Of a stretch of 64,000 bases of DNA, positions 10,151-19,815 are shown one piece after another (the first letter of the stretch is position 1; every line of letters begins with the position of its first letter). Source of the DNA: Chromatium okenii (lineage in GTDB: Bacteria > Pseudomonadota > Gammaproteobacteria > Chromatiales > Chromatiaceae); the NCBI RefSeq assembly GCF_002958735.1, contig NZ_PPGH01000037.1, positions 884,001 through 948,000 of the forward strand, given 5' to 3'. The notes below the pieces were generated by a model. It was not told the origin of the DNA, did no database searches, and saw only the letters and a list, made by a program, of their open reading frames with translations. The translations under genes were made by a program, and so were the position numbers.

Positions 10151-12364
10151 ATGTCAGCGGTTACAGGGTCTACTACCGATACCACTTCGACGCTGATATC
10201 AGAGAGCGTGTCCGGTCTCACTGCGCCAGCGTTGGCGCAACGTTATCTCATCAGCGATTTCTGTAGTTATCTCGATACTTATTTGCCATCAGAGCAGGTG
10301 CGCGAGTGTTATCGCGCTTATCTATTTGGTGCAGAAGCGCATCTCGGTCAAAAGCGTAAATCGGGTGAACCGTATATTTATCATCCGCTTGCAGTTGCGC
10401 GTATCTTGGCAGAAATGCGCATGGATTATCGCTGTTTAATTGCCGCTTTTTTGCATGATGTATTAGAAGACACGGCGATTGCAAAAGAGCAAATGGCAGC
10501 ACTATTCGGAGAAGATGTTGCGGAATTAGTTGATGGCGTGAGCAAGCTCAATCGCATTGATTTTCAATCCCGCGCTGAGGCGCAGGCAGCGAGTTTGCGC
10601 AAAATGCTGCTGGCAATGACGCGGGATATTCGCGTCATTCTCATCAAACTCGCCGACCGTTTGCACAACATGCGCACGTTGGATGCGATGAGTCCCGAAG
10701 CCTGTCGGCGCATTTCCCGCGAGACGCTGGATATTTTTGCGCCGATTGCCAATCGGTTAGGCATTAATTGGGTGCGGGTGGAGCTGGAAGAGCTGGGTTT
10801 TGCGCATTATTGGCCGTGGCGGCAACGGGTATTGCGTCATGCGCTGCACAAGGCAGTTGGAGTACGCAGCGAGATGATTGGCACGGTGGAAACCGCGCTG
10901 AAACGGGCGTTGCAACAGGAAGATATTGCTGGGCGCGTGGAAGGACGACGTAAACATCTCTACGGCATTTACAACAAAATGCGCAATAAAACCTGCCATT
11001 TTGCCGATGTTGTCGATGTGTTTGGATTTCGCGTGACGGTGGATCGAGTCGATACCTGTTATCGGGTGCTGGGACTGGTGCATAACCTCTACAAGCCCGT
11101 TCCCGGACGCTTTAAGGATTACATCGCCATTCCCAAAGCGAACGGTTATCAGGCGCTGCACACCGTGCTCGTCGGCCCGCAAGGTATTCAGATTGAAATT
11201 CAAATCCGCACCGAAGACATGCAGCGCATCGCTGAATCCGGTATTGCTGCGCATTGGCTGTATAAAACTGGCGGTCAGGCAGCGACTAATCCCACCGCAC
11301 TGGCAGCAGATTGGCTGCAAAATCTGCTGGAGATGCAGCGCGAAGCGGGCAATTCGGTCGAATTTCTGGAACATGTCAAAGTCGATTTATTTCCGGGCGA
11401 GGTTTACGTCTTTACGCCGAAAGGAAAGATTCTCAGTTTGAAACGCGGCGCAACCGTGGTTGATTTTGCGTATGCCATTCATTCTGACGTAGGCAATCGC
11501 TGCGTTCATGCGCTTATTGATCGACGCATGGTCAATCTCAATACCGTATTACGCAATGGACAGACTATAGAAATCATTACTGCGCCGGGGACGCGCCCTA
11601 ATCCCGGCTGGCTCAATTTCGTGGTGACCGCAAAAGCACGAATGAACATTCGCGGTTATCTTAAAAACATTCGCCAGCGTGAAGCGCAGACTTTTGGGCA
11701 GCGTCTATTGAATGCAGAACTCACTGCATTTAAGACTGACATTGAACATCTTAATCCACTCCGCATTGCAACTTACTTAGAAGAAACGCAATTAACGAGT
11801 ATTAATGATCTATTCAATGAAATCGGTTTAGGTAATCGGTTGGCGGCGTTGGTGGTACGGCGACTACTGACAATTGAAGGCGAAGAAGTTGTCCATTCGG
11901 CACAAAACCATCATCCGCATCAATTAGCGATTCAAGGTACTGAGGGCATGGTGGTTAATTTTGCCCGCTGCTGTCGTCCCATTCCCGGCGATGACATTAC
12001 CGCGTTGTTCAACCCCGGACGTGGAATCGTGGTGCACCGTGCCGAGTGCCGTAATCTCAACGGGCGTGATAATAAGCAAGGAAAACAGTTGGATGTGCGC
12101 TGGTCGGAGGACGCGCAGGGCGAATATCCGACGGAAATCCGCGTTGAAATCGGCAATCGGCGCGGGGCGCTGGCGGTGGTTGCTGGTGCGATTGCAGAGC
12201 AGGGGTCGAACATTGAAAACGTGGTTTCCCGCGAAAAAGACGGAATGACCACTGATCTTGAGTTTCAGTTATTGGTGAAAAGTCGTCAGCATCTGGCGCG
12301 TATCATGCGTCGCCTGCGCCAAATTCCACTCATTACCCGCATCGTCCGCATCACACGATCCTAG
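10151..12364 (+). CDS. spoT: Bifunctional (p)ppGpp synthetase/hydrolase SpoT
   Basis: Makes and degrades the alarmone (p)ppGpp. The 737-residue protein has, in order, an HD hydrolase domain with its metal site intact (HDVLEDT, His102-Asp103), a synthetase domain containing YKPVPGRFKDYIAIPKANGYQALHT, a TGS domain around VYVFTPKGKILSLKRGATVVDFAYAIHSD-type sequence, and C-terminal ZFD and ACT domains. The intact HD residues argue for SpoT rather than RelA. The N-terminal extension of about 30 Ser/Thr-rich residues is a little longer than usual. It closes the yicC-gmk-rpoZ-spoT operon; the common downstream partners (ridA, recG, trmH) are absent here and the nrd locus follows. Confidence 0.96.
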   Translation: MSAVTGSTTDTTSTLISESVSGLTAPALAQRYLISDFCSYLDTYLPSEQVRECYRAYLFGAEAHLGQKRKSGEPYIYHPLAVARILAEMRMDYRCLIAAFLHDVLEDTAIAKEQMAALFGEDVAELVDGVSKLNRIDFQSRAEAQAASLRKMLLAMTRDIRVILIKLADRLHNMRTLDAMSPEACRRISRETLDIFAPIANRLGINWVRVELEELGFAHYWPWRQRVLRHALHKAVGVRSEMIGTVETALKRALQQEDIAGRVEGRRKHLYGIYNKMRNKTCHFADVVDVFGFRVTVDRVDTCYRVLGLVHNLYKPVPGRFKDYIAIPKANGYQALHTVLVGPQGIQIEIQIRTEDMQRIAESGIAAHWLYKTGGQAATNPTALAADWLQNLLEMQREAGNSVEFLEHVKVDLFPGEVYVFTPKGKILSLKRGATVVDFAYAIHSDVGNRCVHALIDRRMVNLNTVLRNGQTIEIITAPGTRPNPGWLNFVVTAKARMNIRGYLKNIRQREAQTFGQRLLNAELTAFKTDIEHLNPLRIATYLEETQLTSINDLFNEIGLGNRLAALVVRRLLTIEGEEVVHSAQNHHPHQLAIQGTEGMVVNFARCCRPIPGDDITALFNPGRGIVVHRAECRNLNGRDNKQGKQLDVRWSEDAQGEYPTEIRVEIGNRRGALAVVAGAIAEQGSNIENVVSREKDGMTTDLEFQLLVKSRQHLARIMRRLRQIPLITRIVRITRS

Positions 12365-12411
12365 CCCTAAAAAGTCAAAATCACAAAAAGCAACTTCTTT
12401 TTGCGGATGAA

Positions 12412-12425
12412 CTGACTTCGATCAA
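12412..12425. promoter_or_regulatory. Candidate FNR/Anr box upstream of nrdD
   Basis: The sequence CTGAC-TTCG-ATCAA matches the FNR consensus TTGAT-N4-ATCAA perfectly in the right half and in three of five positions in the left. An oxygen-responsive site would suit an anaerobic ribonucleotide reductase, but it is 330 bases from the start codon, which weakens the case. Confidence 0.3.
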
Positions 12426-12607
12426 TAAAAATGCGTTTCGTGTCTCGCACTGCAATAGTGCAATTTGCGCTAAATAAATCAAATCAGCCGTTTAAGGTTT
12501 TTCTGCATCCTAACGGTTGCGGCGCAGGTCACGATCAAGTCTTTGAAATTTTCTGCTCTCAGTTTGCTTTTACACGGGAAATTTAGCGCCGCCGTTTGCG
12601 TCTATCC

Positions 12608-12653
12608 ACACTATCTAGTTAGAGCTAAACTCTTAAACCCCAATATGTAGTGG
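12608..12653. promoter_or_regulatory. Tandem NrdR-box pair upstream of nrdD
   Basis: Two sites resembling the 16-base NrdR box (acaCwATATAtwGtgt) lie at 12608-12623 (core ACACTATCTAG) and 12638-12653 (core CAATATGTAGTG). The second matches about 12 of 16 positions, the first about 11. Their starts are 30 bases apart, close to the three helical turns typical of NrdR-box pairs, and they lie about 100 bases before nrdD. NrdR is the nucleotide-sensing repressor of bacterial nrd genes. Confidence 0.55.
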
Positions 12654-12755
12654 TTGAGGTCGATTTTGCGCATATTGCCCGCTATCTGAAATCGACCTGA
12701 CTGACCGCAAAAATCCGCCCACTCACCACGATCAAAATGCTTTATAGGACTCACG

Positions 12756-15700
12756 ATGGGAACCCAAACTCACTTTTCGGCGTTACCTGCGCGTGTTCTC
12801 AAACGCGATGGAGCCGAAGTGCCCTTTGACGCTGCTCGAATTGAGTCCGCTATTCTCCGCGCTGGTCAGGTCACTGGTGAATTTGGCGCAGTGGAAGCAA
12901 CCGCACTGACCGCTCAAGTCATTAAAGTACTTATTCATCGTTTTATTGATGAGCGACTGCCTGATGTAGAAAACATTCAAGATGTTGTTGAGCAAACATT
13001 AATTAGCGCCAATTACTTTAATACTGCACGTGCTTATATTGTGTATCGGGAACAGCGCCATAAACTTCGCGTCGATCAACGCACTCTCGTTGATGTCAGC
13101 AGCTCTATTGATGAATATCTTGATCGTTCTGATTGGCGTGTTGCTGCGAATGCAAATCAAGGTTATTCACTTGGCGGTTTAATTCTCAATACTTCCGGCA
13201 AAATGATTGCCAATTATTGGCTCAATCATGTGTATCCACCTGAAATTGGTGAAGCGCATCGTGAAGGTGATTTTCATATCCACGATTTGGATATGCTGGC
13301 GGGCTATTGTTTCACCGGCGATACTCGCATTGCCTTGCTTGATGGCACAACGCCAACGCTCAAAGAACTTGCTTTAACTAAAGTAAATGAATCTTTTTGG
13401 GTTTACAGCCGAGATAATCAAGGAAATGTTGTTCCCGGCAAGGCGCATAGTCCGCGCTTGACGCGTAAAAATGTTGATGTAGTCGCTGTTATGATTTCGG
13501 GTGGGCATACTATTAAATGCACTCCTGATCACGAGTTTATGTTGCGCGATGGCACTTATAAAAAAGCCAGTGCTTTGCGTCAGGATGATTCACTCTCTCC
13601 GCTTTATGTTAGCCAGATTGGTTCTGGTTATTTACGACTGTCAGATGCAAAACTAAAGTTACGCGAGTACGTTCATCGCATTATTGCATCCAGTTATTAC
13701 GGCGATTTAACTGGAAAATCTATTCATCATATCAATGGCAATAAAACAGATAATCGTCCTGAAAATTTGCGTGTAATGGATGACGCTGATCATCGGCGTA
13801 TGGAACTGTGCGCAACAACAAGCGGTCAGGTTTGGCGTGAGGCGCAAACCGCTCGACTCAATGAATACAACCGCAGCGATAGTAAAAGAGAAACGATTTC
13901 TCAGTTTGCTAAAACCCGCGAAAGAGATTCTGACGGACGTTTTTATAATCATACCGTCCGCTGCGCTCCGCAATTCGTTGGGCAAGAAGATGTGTATTGT
14001 TTGACTGTTGATGACTACGAAAACTTTGCTTTAGCGGATGGGGTGTTCGTTCATAATTGCGCAGGTTGGTCATTACGCACGTTATTAAATGAAGGTCTCA
14101 ATGGAGTACCCGGCAAAGTCGAAGCCGGACCACCAAAACACATGTCTTCAGCGATTGGACAAATCGTTAATTTTCTCGGCACATTGCAAAATGAATGGGC
14201 TGGGGCGCAGGCATTTTCCAGTTTTGATACGTATATGGCGCCTTTTGTACGTGTTGATGGATTGGATTATTTACAGGTTAAACAGGCAATTCAGGAATTA
14301 ATTTATAATTTGAATGTTCCCTCGCGCTGGGGGTGTCAATGCGTTGATGAAGAGACTGAATGTTTAACTGAAAATGGTTGGAAACGCTATGACCAGATCA
14401 TAGCAGGTGAGCGTATTGCAACCTTTAATTGGCATAACAATTGTTTGGAATATCTCGAACCACTTGCATTAAATGCTTATGATTTCGATGGTGAGATGTA
14501 TGTGCTACGCAATCGCACACAAGAGCAATGGATTACGCCGGGTCACAAGTATTGCGCAAAGTTTTTAATTCGGAAAATCGTTGGATTTTAGAAGACATTG
14601 AAACTGTCGCGCAATTAAAATCGCCAGTCATTATTCCGAATGCTTGGGAAACTGCGGCGACACATGAGATTGACGATAATCTTGTGATGCTCATCGCTTG
14701 GATTGTTGCTGAGGGCGACTTTGATTTTAGCGCAGGTCGGCGTCGCGTTAGTCTTTATCAATCAACGGGAAATAAAGAAAATACTGCCGAAATTGAATGG
14801 TTGTTACAGGCACTTAATTTAAGTTGGCATGAATACGAGCACACCGGAACCTATGCGAATTACCCAGTCTGCCGTTACCGCTTAAATAAAGATGCCAGCG
14901 ATTTTATTCTTGGTTATCTGGAACGCAAATGCGTTCCTGCAATCATTCGTACTTTGTCTGCACGGCAGATTCGGTTGTTCTTAGATACTTATATCAAGGG
15001 CGATGGTCATATCGAAGAAAATGGTCGTGTTCGTATTTATACCAACGATCAAGAAAATCTCGATGTATTACAAGAATTATGCGTTCTTGCAGGTTATGGC
15101 AGTACAGTGTATACGCGCAAAGACTCCGGCGTACATGTGCTTAATATCATTCGCAACCATGAAACTTATATTCAGTTAATTGAGCGGCGTTCTTATCAAG
15201 GAAAAGTATGGTGTCCAACAACGCGCAATGGCACTTTTGTAGCGCGGCGGCACGGTAAAACCTTTATTACAGGCAATACCCCCTTTACTAATTTAACGTT
15301 TGATTGGGTGTGCCCCGAAGATTTGCGCGAGCAGATACCAACAATTGCTGGCGTAGAGCAGCCATTTACTTATGGCGATCTTCAAACCGAAATGGATTTA
15401 ATCAATCGCGCCTATATTGAAGTGATGACCGAAGGCGATGCAAAAGGTCGTATTTTTACCTTTCCTATTCCGACTTATAACATCACTACAGATTTTCCTT
15501 GGGATAGTGATAATGCGTCACATCTCTTTGAAATGACTGCAAAATATGGATTGCCGTATTTCCAAAATTTTATTAACTCCGAACTGTCACCGAATATGGT
15601 GCGTTCGATGTGCTGCCGGTTGCAATTAGATTTGCGTGAACTTCTTAAACGCGGTAACGGCTTATTCGGTTCGGCAGAACAAACTGGATCGCTTGGCGTG

Positions 15701-16541
15701 GTGACAATTAACTGCGCTCGATTGGGTTATACGCATCGTGGCGATGAAAAGGGATTGATAGCACGGCTGGATGAATTATTAAATCTCGCTCGCAATAGCC
15801 TAGAAATTAAGCGGAAGATTATTCAGCGTCACATGGATTCTGGACTATTTCCGTATACCAAACGCTATCTCGGAACGCTGCGCAATCATTTCTCGACGAT
15901 TGGTGTGAATGGCGTCAACGAAATGATTCGCAATTTCACGCAGGATGCAGAAGACATTACGACACGCGAGGTCATCAATTGGCATGTCGGCTGCTCGATC
16001 ATGTGCGGATGCGGATGATTGAATTTCAGGAAACAACCGGTCGCATGTACAACCTTGAGGCGACGCCAGCGGAGGGCACGACCTATCGTTTTGCGCGTGA
16101 GGATCAAAAGCGTTTTCCGGCGATACTGCAAGCCGGAACCAAAGAAACTCCTTATTATACAAATAGTTCTCAGTTACCAGTGGGCTACACGGATGATCCG
16201 TTTGAGGCGCTCGCCATGCAGGAAGTGTTACAGAGTAAGTACACCGGCGGCACGGTGCTGCATCTTTATATGAGCGAGCAATTGTCTTCGGCGGATGCGT
16301 GCAAACGACTGGTGCGGCGGTCATTGGAGAATTTTCGTTTGCCTTACGTCACGTGACGCCCGTATTTTCGATTTGTCCGAAACACGGCTATCTCGCTGGT
16401 GAACATCCTTTTTGCCCGATTTGCGATCAAGAACTGCTCGCTCGCAAACAGGCAGAACACAATCGCGTTGTCACGCGGTTTGACCATACGATGCCAAGCA
16501 GCATCGAATCACATTCAACATCTCATGGAGATAAAAAATGA
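12756..16541 (+). CDS. nrdD: NrdD, anaerobic (class III) ribonucleotide reductase, with two inteins and three apparent frameshifts
   Basis: Oxygen-sensitive enzyme that reduces ribonucleoside triphosphates to deoxy forms with a glycyl radical. The N-terminal ATP-cone (RVLKRDGAEVPFDAARIESAIL) is followed by the catalytic barrel with GYSLGGLILNTSGKMIANYW and HREGDFHIHDLDMLAGY, then CAGWSLRTLLNEGLNGVPGKVEA and NVPSRWGCQ, TPFTNLTFDW, and MVRSMCCRLQLD. It ends with a zinc-ribbon-like CPKHG...CPIC. Intein 1 sits between GY and CAGW, intein 2 between GCQ and TPFT. The frame is lost near 14550 (inside intein 2), near 15975 and near 16350; each break is bridged by clear family sequence. The glycyl-radical motif is missing from this ORF and is found in the next one, which overlaps its stop codon. 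Without inteins the chain would be about 690 residues. Confidence 0.92.
13308..14057 (+). other. Intein 1 of NrdD, with HNH homing endonuclease
   Basis: A 250-residue in-frame insert between GY and CAGW of NrdD. It begins with Cys (CFTGDTRIALLDG, block A), has a block-B-like GHTIKCTPDHEFML with the expected Thr and His, and ends with DVYCLTVDDYENFALADGVFVHN (blocks F and G, His-Asn end), followed by extein Cys. In the middle an HNH-type nuclease is seen in KSIHHINGNKTDNRPENLRV. All residues needed for splicing appear present, so it is probably active. The reading frame through it is unbroken. Confidence 0.93.
14340..15277 (+). other. Intein 2 of NrdD, with LAGLIDADG homing endonuclease
   Basis: Second insert, between GCQ and TPFTN of NrdD, about 313 residues if one missing base near 14550 is restored. 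It starts with Cys (CVDEETECLTENGWKRYDQI), has a block-B-like QWITPGHKY with His, and ends with NGTFVARRHGKTFITGN, with Asn as last residue and Thr as first extein residue. Two dodecapeptide motifs of a LAGLIDADG nuclease are visible: LIAWIVAEGDF and FLDTYIKGDGH, about 100 residues apart. The penultimate residue is Gly rather than His, as in some other ribonucleotide reductase inteins. Confidence 0.92.
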
Positions 16542-16726
16542 ATAAAATCAACATGGAAATTAAAAACGAAGAGCGTACTGCCTGCGAAGTTTGGACGCGA
16601 GTCATGGGCTATCACCGTCCGGTTTCCGCATTTAACAACGGTAAACGCGCTGAACATGCCGAGCGTTGCTACTTTTCTGAGCAACCACAACGCGCTCGGC
16701 AAAACATTGAACAGTTAGCCGCTTGA
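16538..16726 (+). CDS. Separate glycyl-radical domain of class III ribonucleotide reductase
   Basis: A 62-residue ORF whose core ACEVWTRVMGYHRPVSAFNNGKR is the C-terminal glycyl-radical segment of NrdD; the Gly in VMGY would carry the radical. It starts with its own ATG, 8 bases after a GGAG ribosome-binding site, and overlaps the stop of the zinc-ribbon ORF as ATGA, which suggests translational coupling. Alternatively, one missing A in the six-A run at 16532-16537 would fuse it to NrdD; given the number of such breaks around it, both readings remain open. NrdG, encoded next, would be the enzyme that generates the radical. Confidence 0.8.
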   Translation: MNKINMEIKNEERTACEVWTRVMGYHRPVSAFNNGKRAEHAERCYFSEQPQRARQNIEQLAA

Positions 16727-16808
16727 CGCGACTGCGTTTCATCGGATCGCGCTACATCATGTCATGCACGCCACCACCGCTCACGCACTGCTGGGTTTAA
16801 CCACACCA

Positions 16809-17506
16809 ATGACCGCCGCCGCATTGCTGCGGATCGGCGGGTTGACGCGACTACTTCAATTGATTATCCGGGCGAACTTGCTGCCGTGATTTTTTGTCAG
16901 GGCTGCGCGTGGCGTTGTCGTTATTGTCATAACCAAGATTTGCTCGATCCTGATGCCGAGTCGATGATTTCGTGGACGGAAATCATGGATTTTTTGAGTC
17001 AGCGCGGGGAGTTGCTGGATGCCGTCGTGTTCAGCGGTGGTGAGCCAACCACCCAACAAGCACTCGCTGCCGCCATGTCTGAAGTGCGCAGCCTCGGTTT
17101 CAAAATTGGATTGCATACGAACGGCGCTTATCCCGAACGGCTGCAACGCTTGTTGCCGCTGCTCGATTGGGTTGGTTTAGACATCAAAGCATTCCCGACC
17201 GATTATCCAGACATTACCGCTGTCACCGATTCAGGTCGCGCTGCATGGCAAAGCCTGTCGGTATTGCTCAACAGCAATGTGGCGTTAGAAGTGCGCACGA
17301 CGCTGATGCCTCACTGGACACCAGAGCAGATTGCGACGCTGGCACACCATCTTGCAGACCTCGGCGTCATCAACTACAGCCTGCAAGCCTGCGATACCAC
17401 CCACGCCTTTGATCCGCATTTACCCCGCAGTGCACATTCCTTAACCACGCTCACCGCGCAGATTGAAACCACGCGCTTTATCCGTTTTACAACCAGAGGC
17501 GTTTAA
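16809..17506 (+). CDS. nrdG: NrdG, radical-SAM activase of anaerobic ribonucleotide reductase (one N-terminal frameshift)
   Basis: Radical-SAM enzyme that uses S-adenosylmethionine and a 4Fe-4S cluster to install the glycyl radical on NrdD. The cluster motif is seen in FCQGCAWRCRYCHN (CxxxCxxC), followed by VVFSGGEPTTQ and LGFKIGLHTNGAYP, typical of the NrdG/PflA group. Upstream, LLRIGGLTR and TSIDYPGELAAVIFCQ lie in different frames, so one base is probably missing near 16852. The best start is ATG 16809 (in-frame alternative 16764). The 3' end overlaps the last 4 bases of the convergent L,D-transpeptidase gene. Confidence 0.92.
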
Positions 17507-19269
17507 TTTTCCATTTGCGTTAAACGCACCGGCTCTTGCGGAGCTGGCAGCGGCGATGGCGGTTTTTTATTCACTTCTTGCAATTGTTCTTCATCCGCTG
17601 CGTCATCCGTTCCATCGTCTTCTGCTGGCATGATTACTGGTGCTGGTGGCGCAACCAACGGCAACATTTTGGCATCTGGAAATGCGATGCGAGCACTCAA
17701 AACGGGCGCAGCAAATAATTCTTTAACCCGCTGATCGCGCTGATACATGTCAGGTCTAAAACTCACTTTTCCCGGCGCATTGGCATAGGCAGTGAGGTAA
17801 TACAGCAACACCGGCAAACCCTGCTGTAAATTGACGTAGCGTGTTTTGCTGCCGTCGAGTACTTGATCGATTCGCGCCCGATCCCAGTCCGATTCGTGCA
17901 GCAAAATCTCGGCGAGCTTCACTGGATTTTCTACCCGCACACAGCCATGACTGAGCGCCCGACTGGATCGCGCAAACAGGCTCTTATTCGGTGTGTCGTG
18001 CAAATAAACCGAATGCCGATTCGGAAACATGAACTTCACGCGCCCCAGCGCATTTTTAGGTCCCGGCGGCTGAATCACACTATAACGGCGGTAATTACTC
18101 ACATTACCGCCGTTGGATTTCCGGCCGGTTTGGCGATCAACCACCATGTAATTTGCAGACACCTGCCCCATCGTTTTCTGAATCGAAATCGGCACGGTCC
18201 ACGTTGGATTGAGCACCAGATGATTCATGGTGTCGCGGAACATCGGCGTTTGCGAATCGGTTTGACCAACAATGACACGAGTACTCCACGCAATCGCACC
18301 ATCGCGCACCACGTGCGCTTGATAATTAGCGACATCGACAAACACGTAATCAGACGCTAAATCATTGAATAGCCAGCGCATTCGTTCCAAATTGATGCGA
18401 ATGCGGTCAGCTTTTTCAACATCCACTGGCTGATTAAGCGTGGCGATGGTGGTCGGACCAATCACACCATCGGGAAATAAACCAAACCGCCGCTGAAACG
18501 CCACCACTTCAGCGTAAAGCTGCGCATCAAACAGATCGGCATCCGGCAACGTAAACGCAGTGGATTTGTGACCGTTGAGAATGCGTAACCGCTCGCGCAA
18601 CAAAGGAATACGCGGGTCACGGCTGCCTTTAACCAGATTCGCGCCAGAAGCCAGCGGCGGTAAATCAGCGATGTCTGCCTGCGGAATAAACTGGGTTAGC
18701 GCCTCTTTCAGTGCGTTGTACCAAAATGGATGCTGCTGGCGCGTTGCCAGAAAACCTTGCATATCAACAGCATCGACTGCACCAAGCATATCTTTGAGCA
18801 ACAGGCTTGCTGGCACTGGATCGCGGTCGTTGTATTGGGGATCGACCTCTAGCGGATCGAGTTTGCCGAAGCGGGTGTGGTGGACATAACGCAACAGCGC
18901 GTCGCTGAGTTTCAGATCAGCGGCGATGCGTGCTGGCTCCGCTAGACTGTTCAGCGCATCAGGCGCACTCAAAGCGCGTAATGTGGCGACATGAAAATCC
19001 TCCGGAGCGAAGCCTTCCGTCTGACTTTCGTGTGTCAAGTGCAGCAATTCTGCAACTCGCGCTGGCGTTGTCCACACCAAAGCATTGCCTCGACGGGCAT
19101 AGAATTCTGCCAACAGCCGTCCCGATAACAGCGGCACTCCATCGAATGCGACCGTTTTAGTTTCGCGCAGTGATTCTAAGGTGCTATTCAATAATGTTGA
19201 TGAATGCCCCAATTGAGGCAACAGCGCCAACCAAAATAAGGTAAGACTTCGATAGAAATACAACTTCAT
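17503..19269 (-). CDS. Periplasmic L,D-transpeptidase (LdtD/YcbB-like)
   Basis: Cell-wall cross-linking enzyme that joins peptidoglycan stem peptides through 3-3 bonds and is insensitive to most beta-lactams. The 588-residue product has a signal peptide (residues 1-23, cleavage after GHS), a scaffold region, a peptidoglycan-binding domain (about 220-282, FQRRFGLFPDGVIGPTTIATLN), and a YkuD domain (about 308-460) with the catalytic SHGCVRVENP (Cys443). A Pro- and acid-rich tail ends the protein. It is a single-gene unit divergent from grxD. Confidence 0.93.
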   Translation of the reverse strand: MKLYFYRSLTLFWLALLPQLGHSSTLLNSTLESLRETKTVAFDGVPLLSGRLLAEFYARRGNALVWTTPARVAELLHLTHESQTEGFAPEDFHVATLRALSAPDALNSLAEPARIAADLKLSDALLRYVHHTRFGKLDPLEVDPQYNDRDPVPASLLLKDMLGAVDAVDMQGFLATRQQHPFWYNALKEALTQFIPQADIADLPPLASGANLVKGSRDPRIPLLRERLRILNGHKSTAFTLPDADLFDAQLYAEVVAFQRRFGLFPDGVIGPTTIATLNQPVDVEKADRIRINLERMRWLFNDLASDYVFVDVANYQAHVVRDGAIAWSTRVIVGQTDSQTPMFRDTMNHLVLNPTWTVPISIQKTMGQVSANYMVVDRQTGRKSNGGNVSNYRRYSVIQPPGPKNALGRVKFMFPNRHSVYLHDTPNKSLFARSSRALSHGCVRVENPVKLAEILLHESDWDRARIDQVLDGSKTRYVNLQQGLPVLLYYLTAYANAPGKVSFRPDMYQRDQRVKELFAAPVLSARIAFPDAKMLPLVAPPAPVIMPAEDDGTDDAADEEQLQEVNKKPPSPLPAPQEPVRLTQMEN

Positions 19270-19422
19270 TATTCGGCCTCATTAAAAGTCAAGTCATTAA
19301 AAAATAATCGTTGCTCTATTTTTCTTACCAGAATGCGGTGCAGGATCACACTGCAACAAACCGCCATTTGTGTCAGCAGTAGCAGTAAAATAACGCTTTC
19401 ATCAACAGAATGAGGTCGCAAA

Positions 19423-19749
19423 GTGGATGTATTAGAGCGAATTCGAGCGCAGGTTACAGGCAATCCGGTTGTGATTTATATGAAGGGCACTCCGCAATTT
19501 CCCCAGTGCGGATTTTCGTCGCGGGCTGCGGCAGCGCTTCAGGATACCGGCGTACCTTTTTCCTATATCAACGTCCTACAAGACCCTGATATTTTTGAAA
19601 ATTTACCGCGTTTTGCCGATTGGCCAACGTTTCCGCAGATTTACATCAGTGGCGAACTGGTGGGCGGCTGTGACATCGTGTTGGAATTACACGCCAGCGG
19701 TGAACTCAAGTCGATGATGGAAAAAGCGGTCGCCAACGCAGCAGCGTAA
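19423..19749 (+). CDS. grxD: Monothiol glutaredoxin GrxD
   Basis: Monothiol glutaredoxin that binds and delivers 2Fe-2S clusters. The 108-residue protein has the thioredoxin-fold pattern VVIYMKGTPQFPQCGFSSRA with the CGFS active site, WPTFPQIYISGELVGGCDI with the TP/GG glutathione contacts. The start is a GTG at 19423, 8 bases after a GAGGT ribosome-binding site; no in-frame ATG precedes the conserved N-terminus. It is monocistronic, divergent from the transpeptidase gene. Confidence 0.96.
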   Translation: MDVLERIRAQVTGNPVVIYMKGTPQFPQCGFSSRAAAALQDTGVPFSYINVLQDPDIFENLPRFADWPTFPQIYISGELVGGCDIVLELHASGELKSMMEKAVANAAA

Positions 19750-19784
19750 AAAATAGGCGGCATTCTCGCTGATGAGATGCCGCC
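19748..19784 (-). terminator. Rho-independent terminator of rnt
   Basis: GGCGGCAT at 19756-19763 pairs with ATGCCGCC at 19777-19784. On the minus strand the hairpin is followed by a TATTTTTTA tail, which fits termination of rnt reading toward grxD. The plus side has no T run. Confidence 0.7.
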
Positions 19785-19815
19785 CATTGGCGTAACGCAT
19801 TGTGGTTACTAAAGT

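Larger units (their letters stand above)
12365..12755. other. Intergenic region upstream of nrdD with candidate control sites
   Basis: This 391-base gap holds no convincing gene. Near 12383-12402 a weak AAAAAG/CTTTTT hairpin may end spoT transcription. At 12412-12425 there is an FNR-like site and at 12608-12653 a pair of NrdR-like boxes, both listed separately. The rest is not assigned. Confidence 0.6.
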
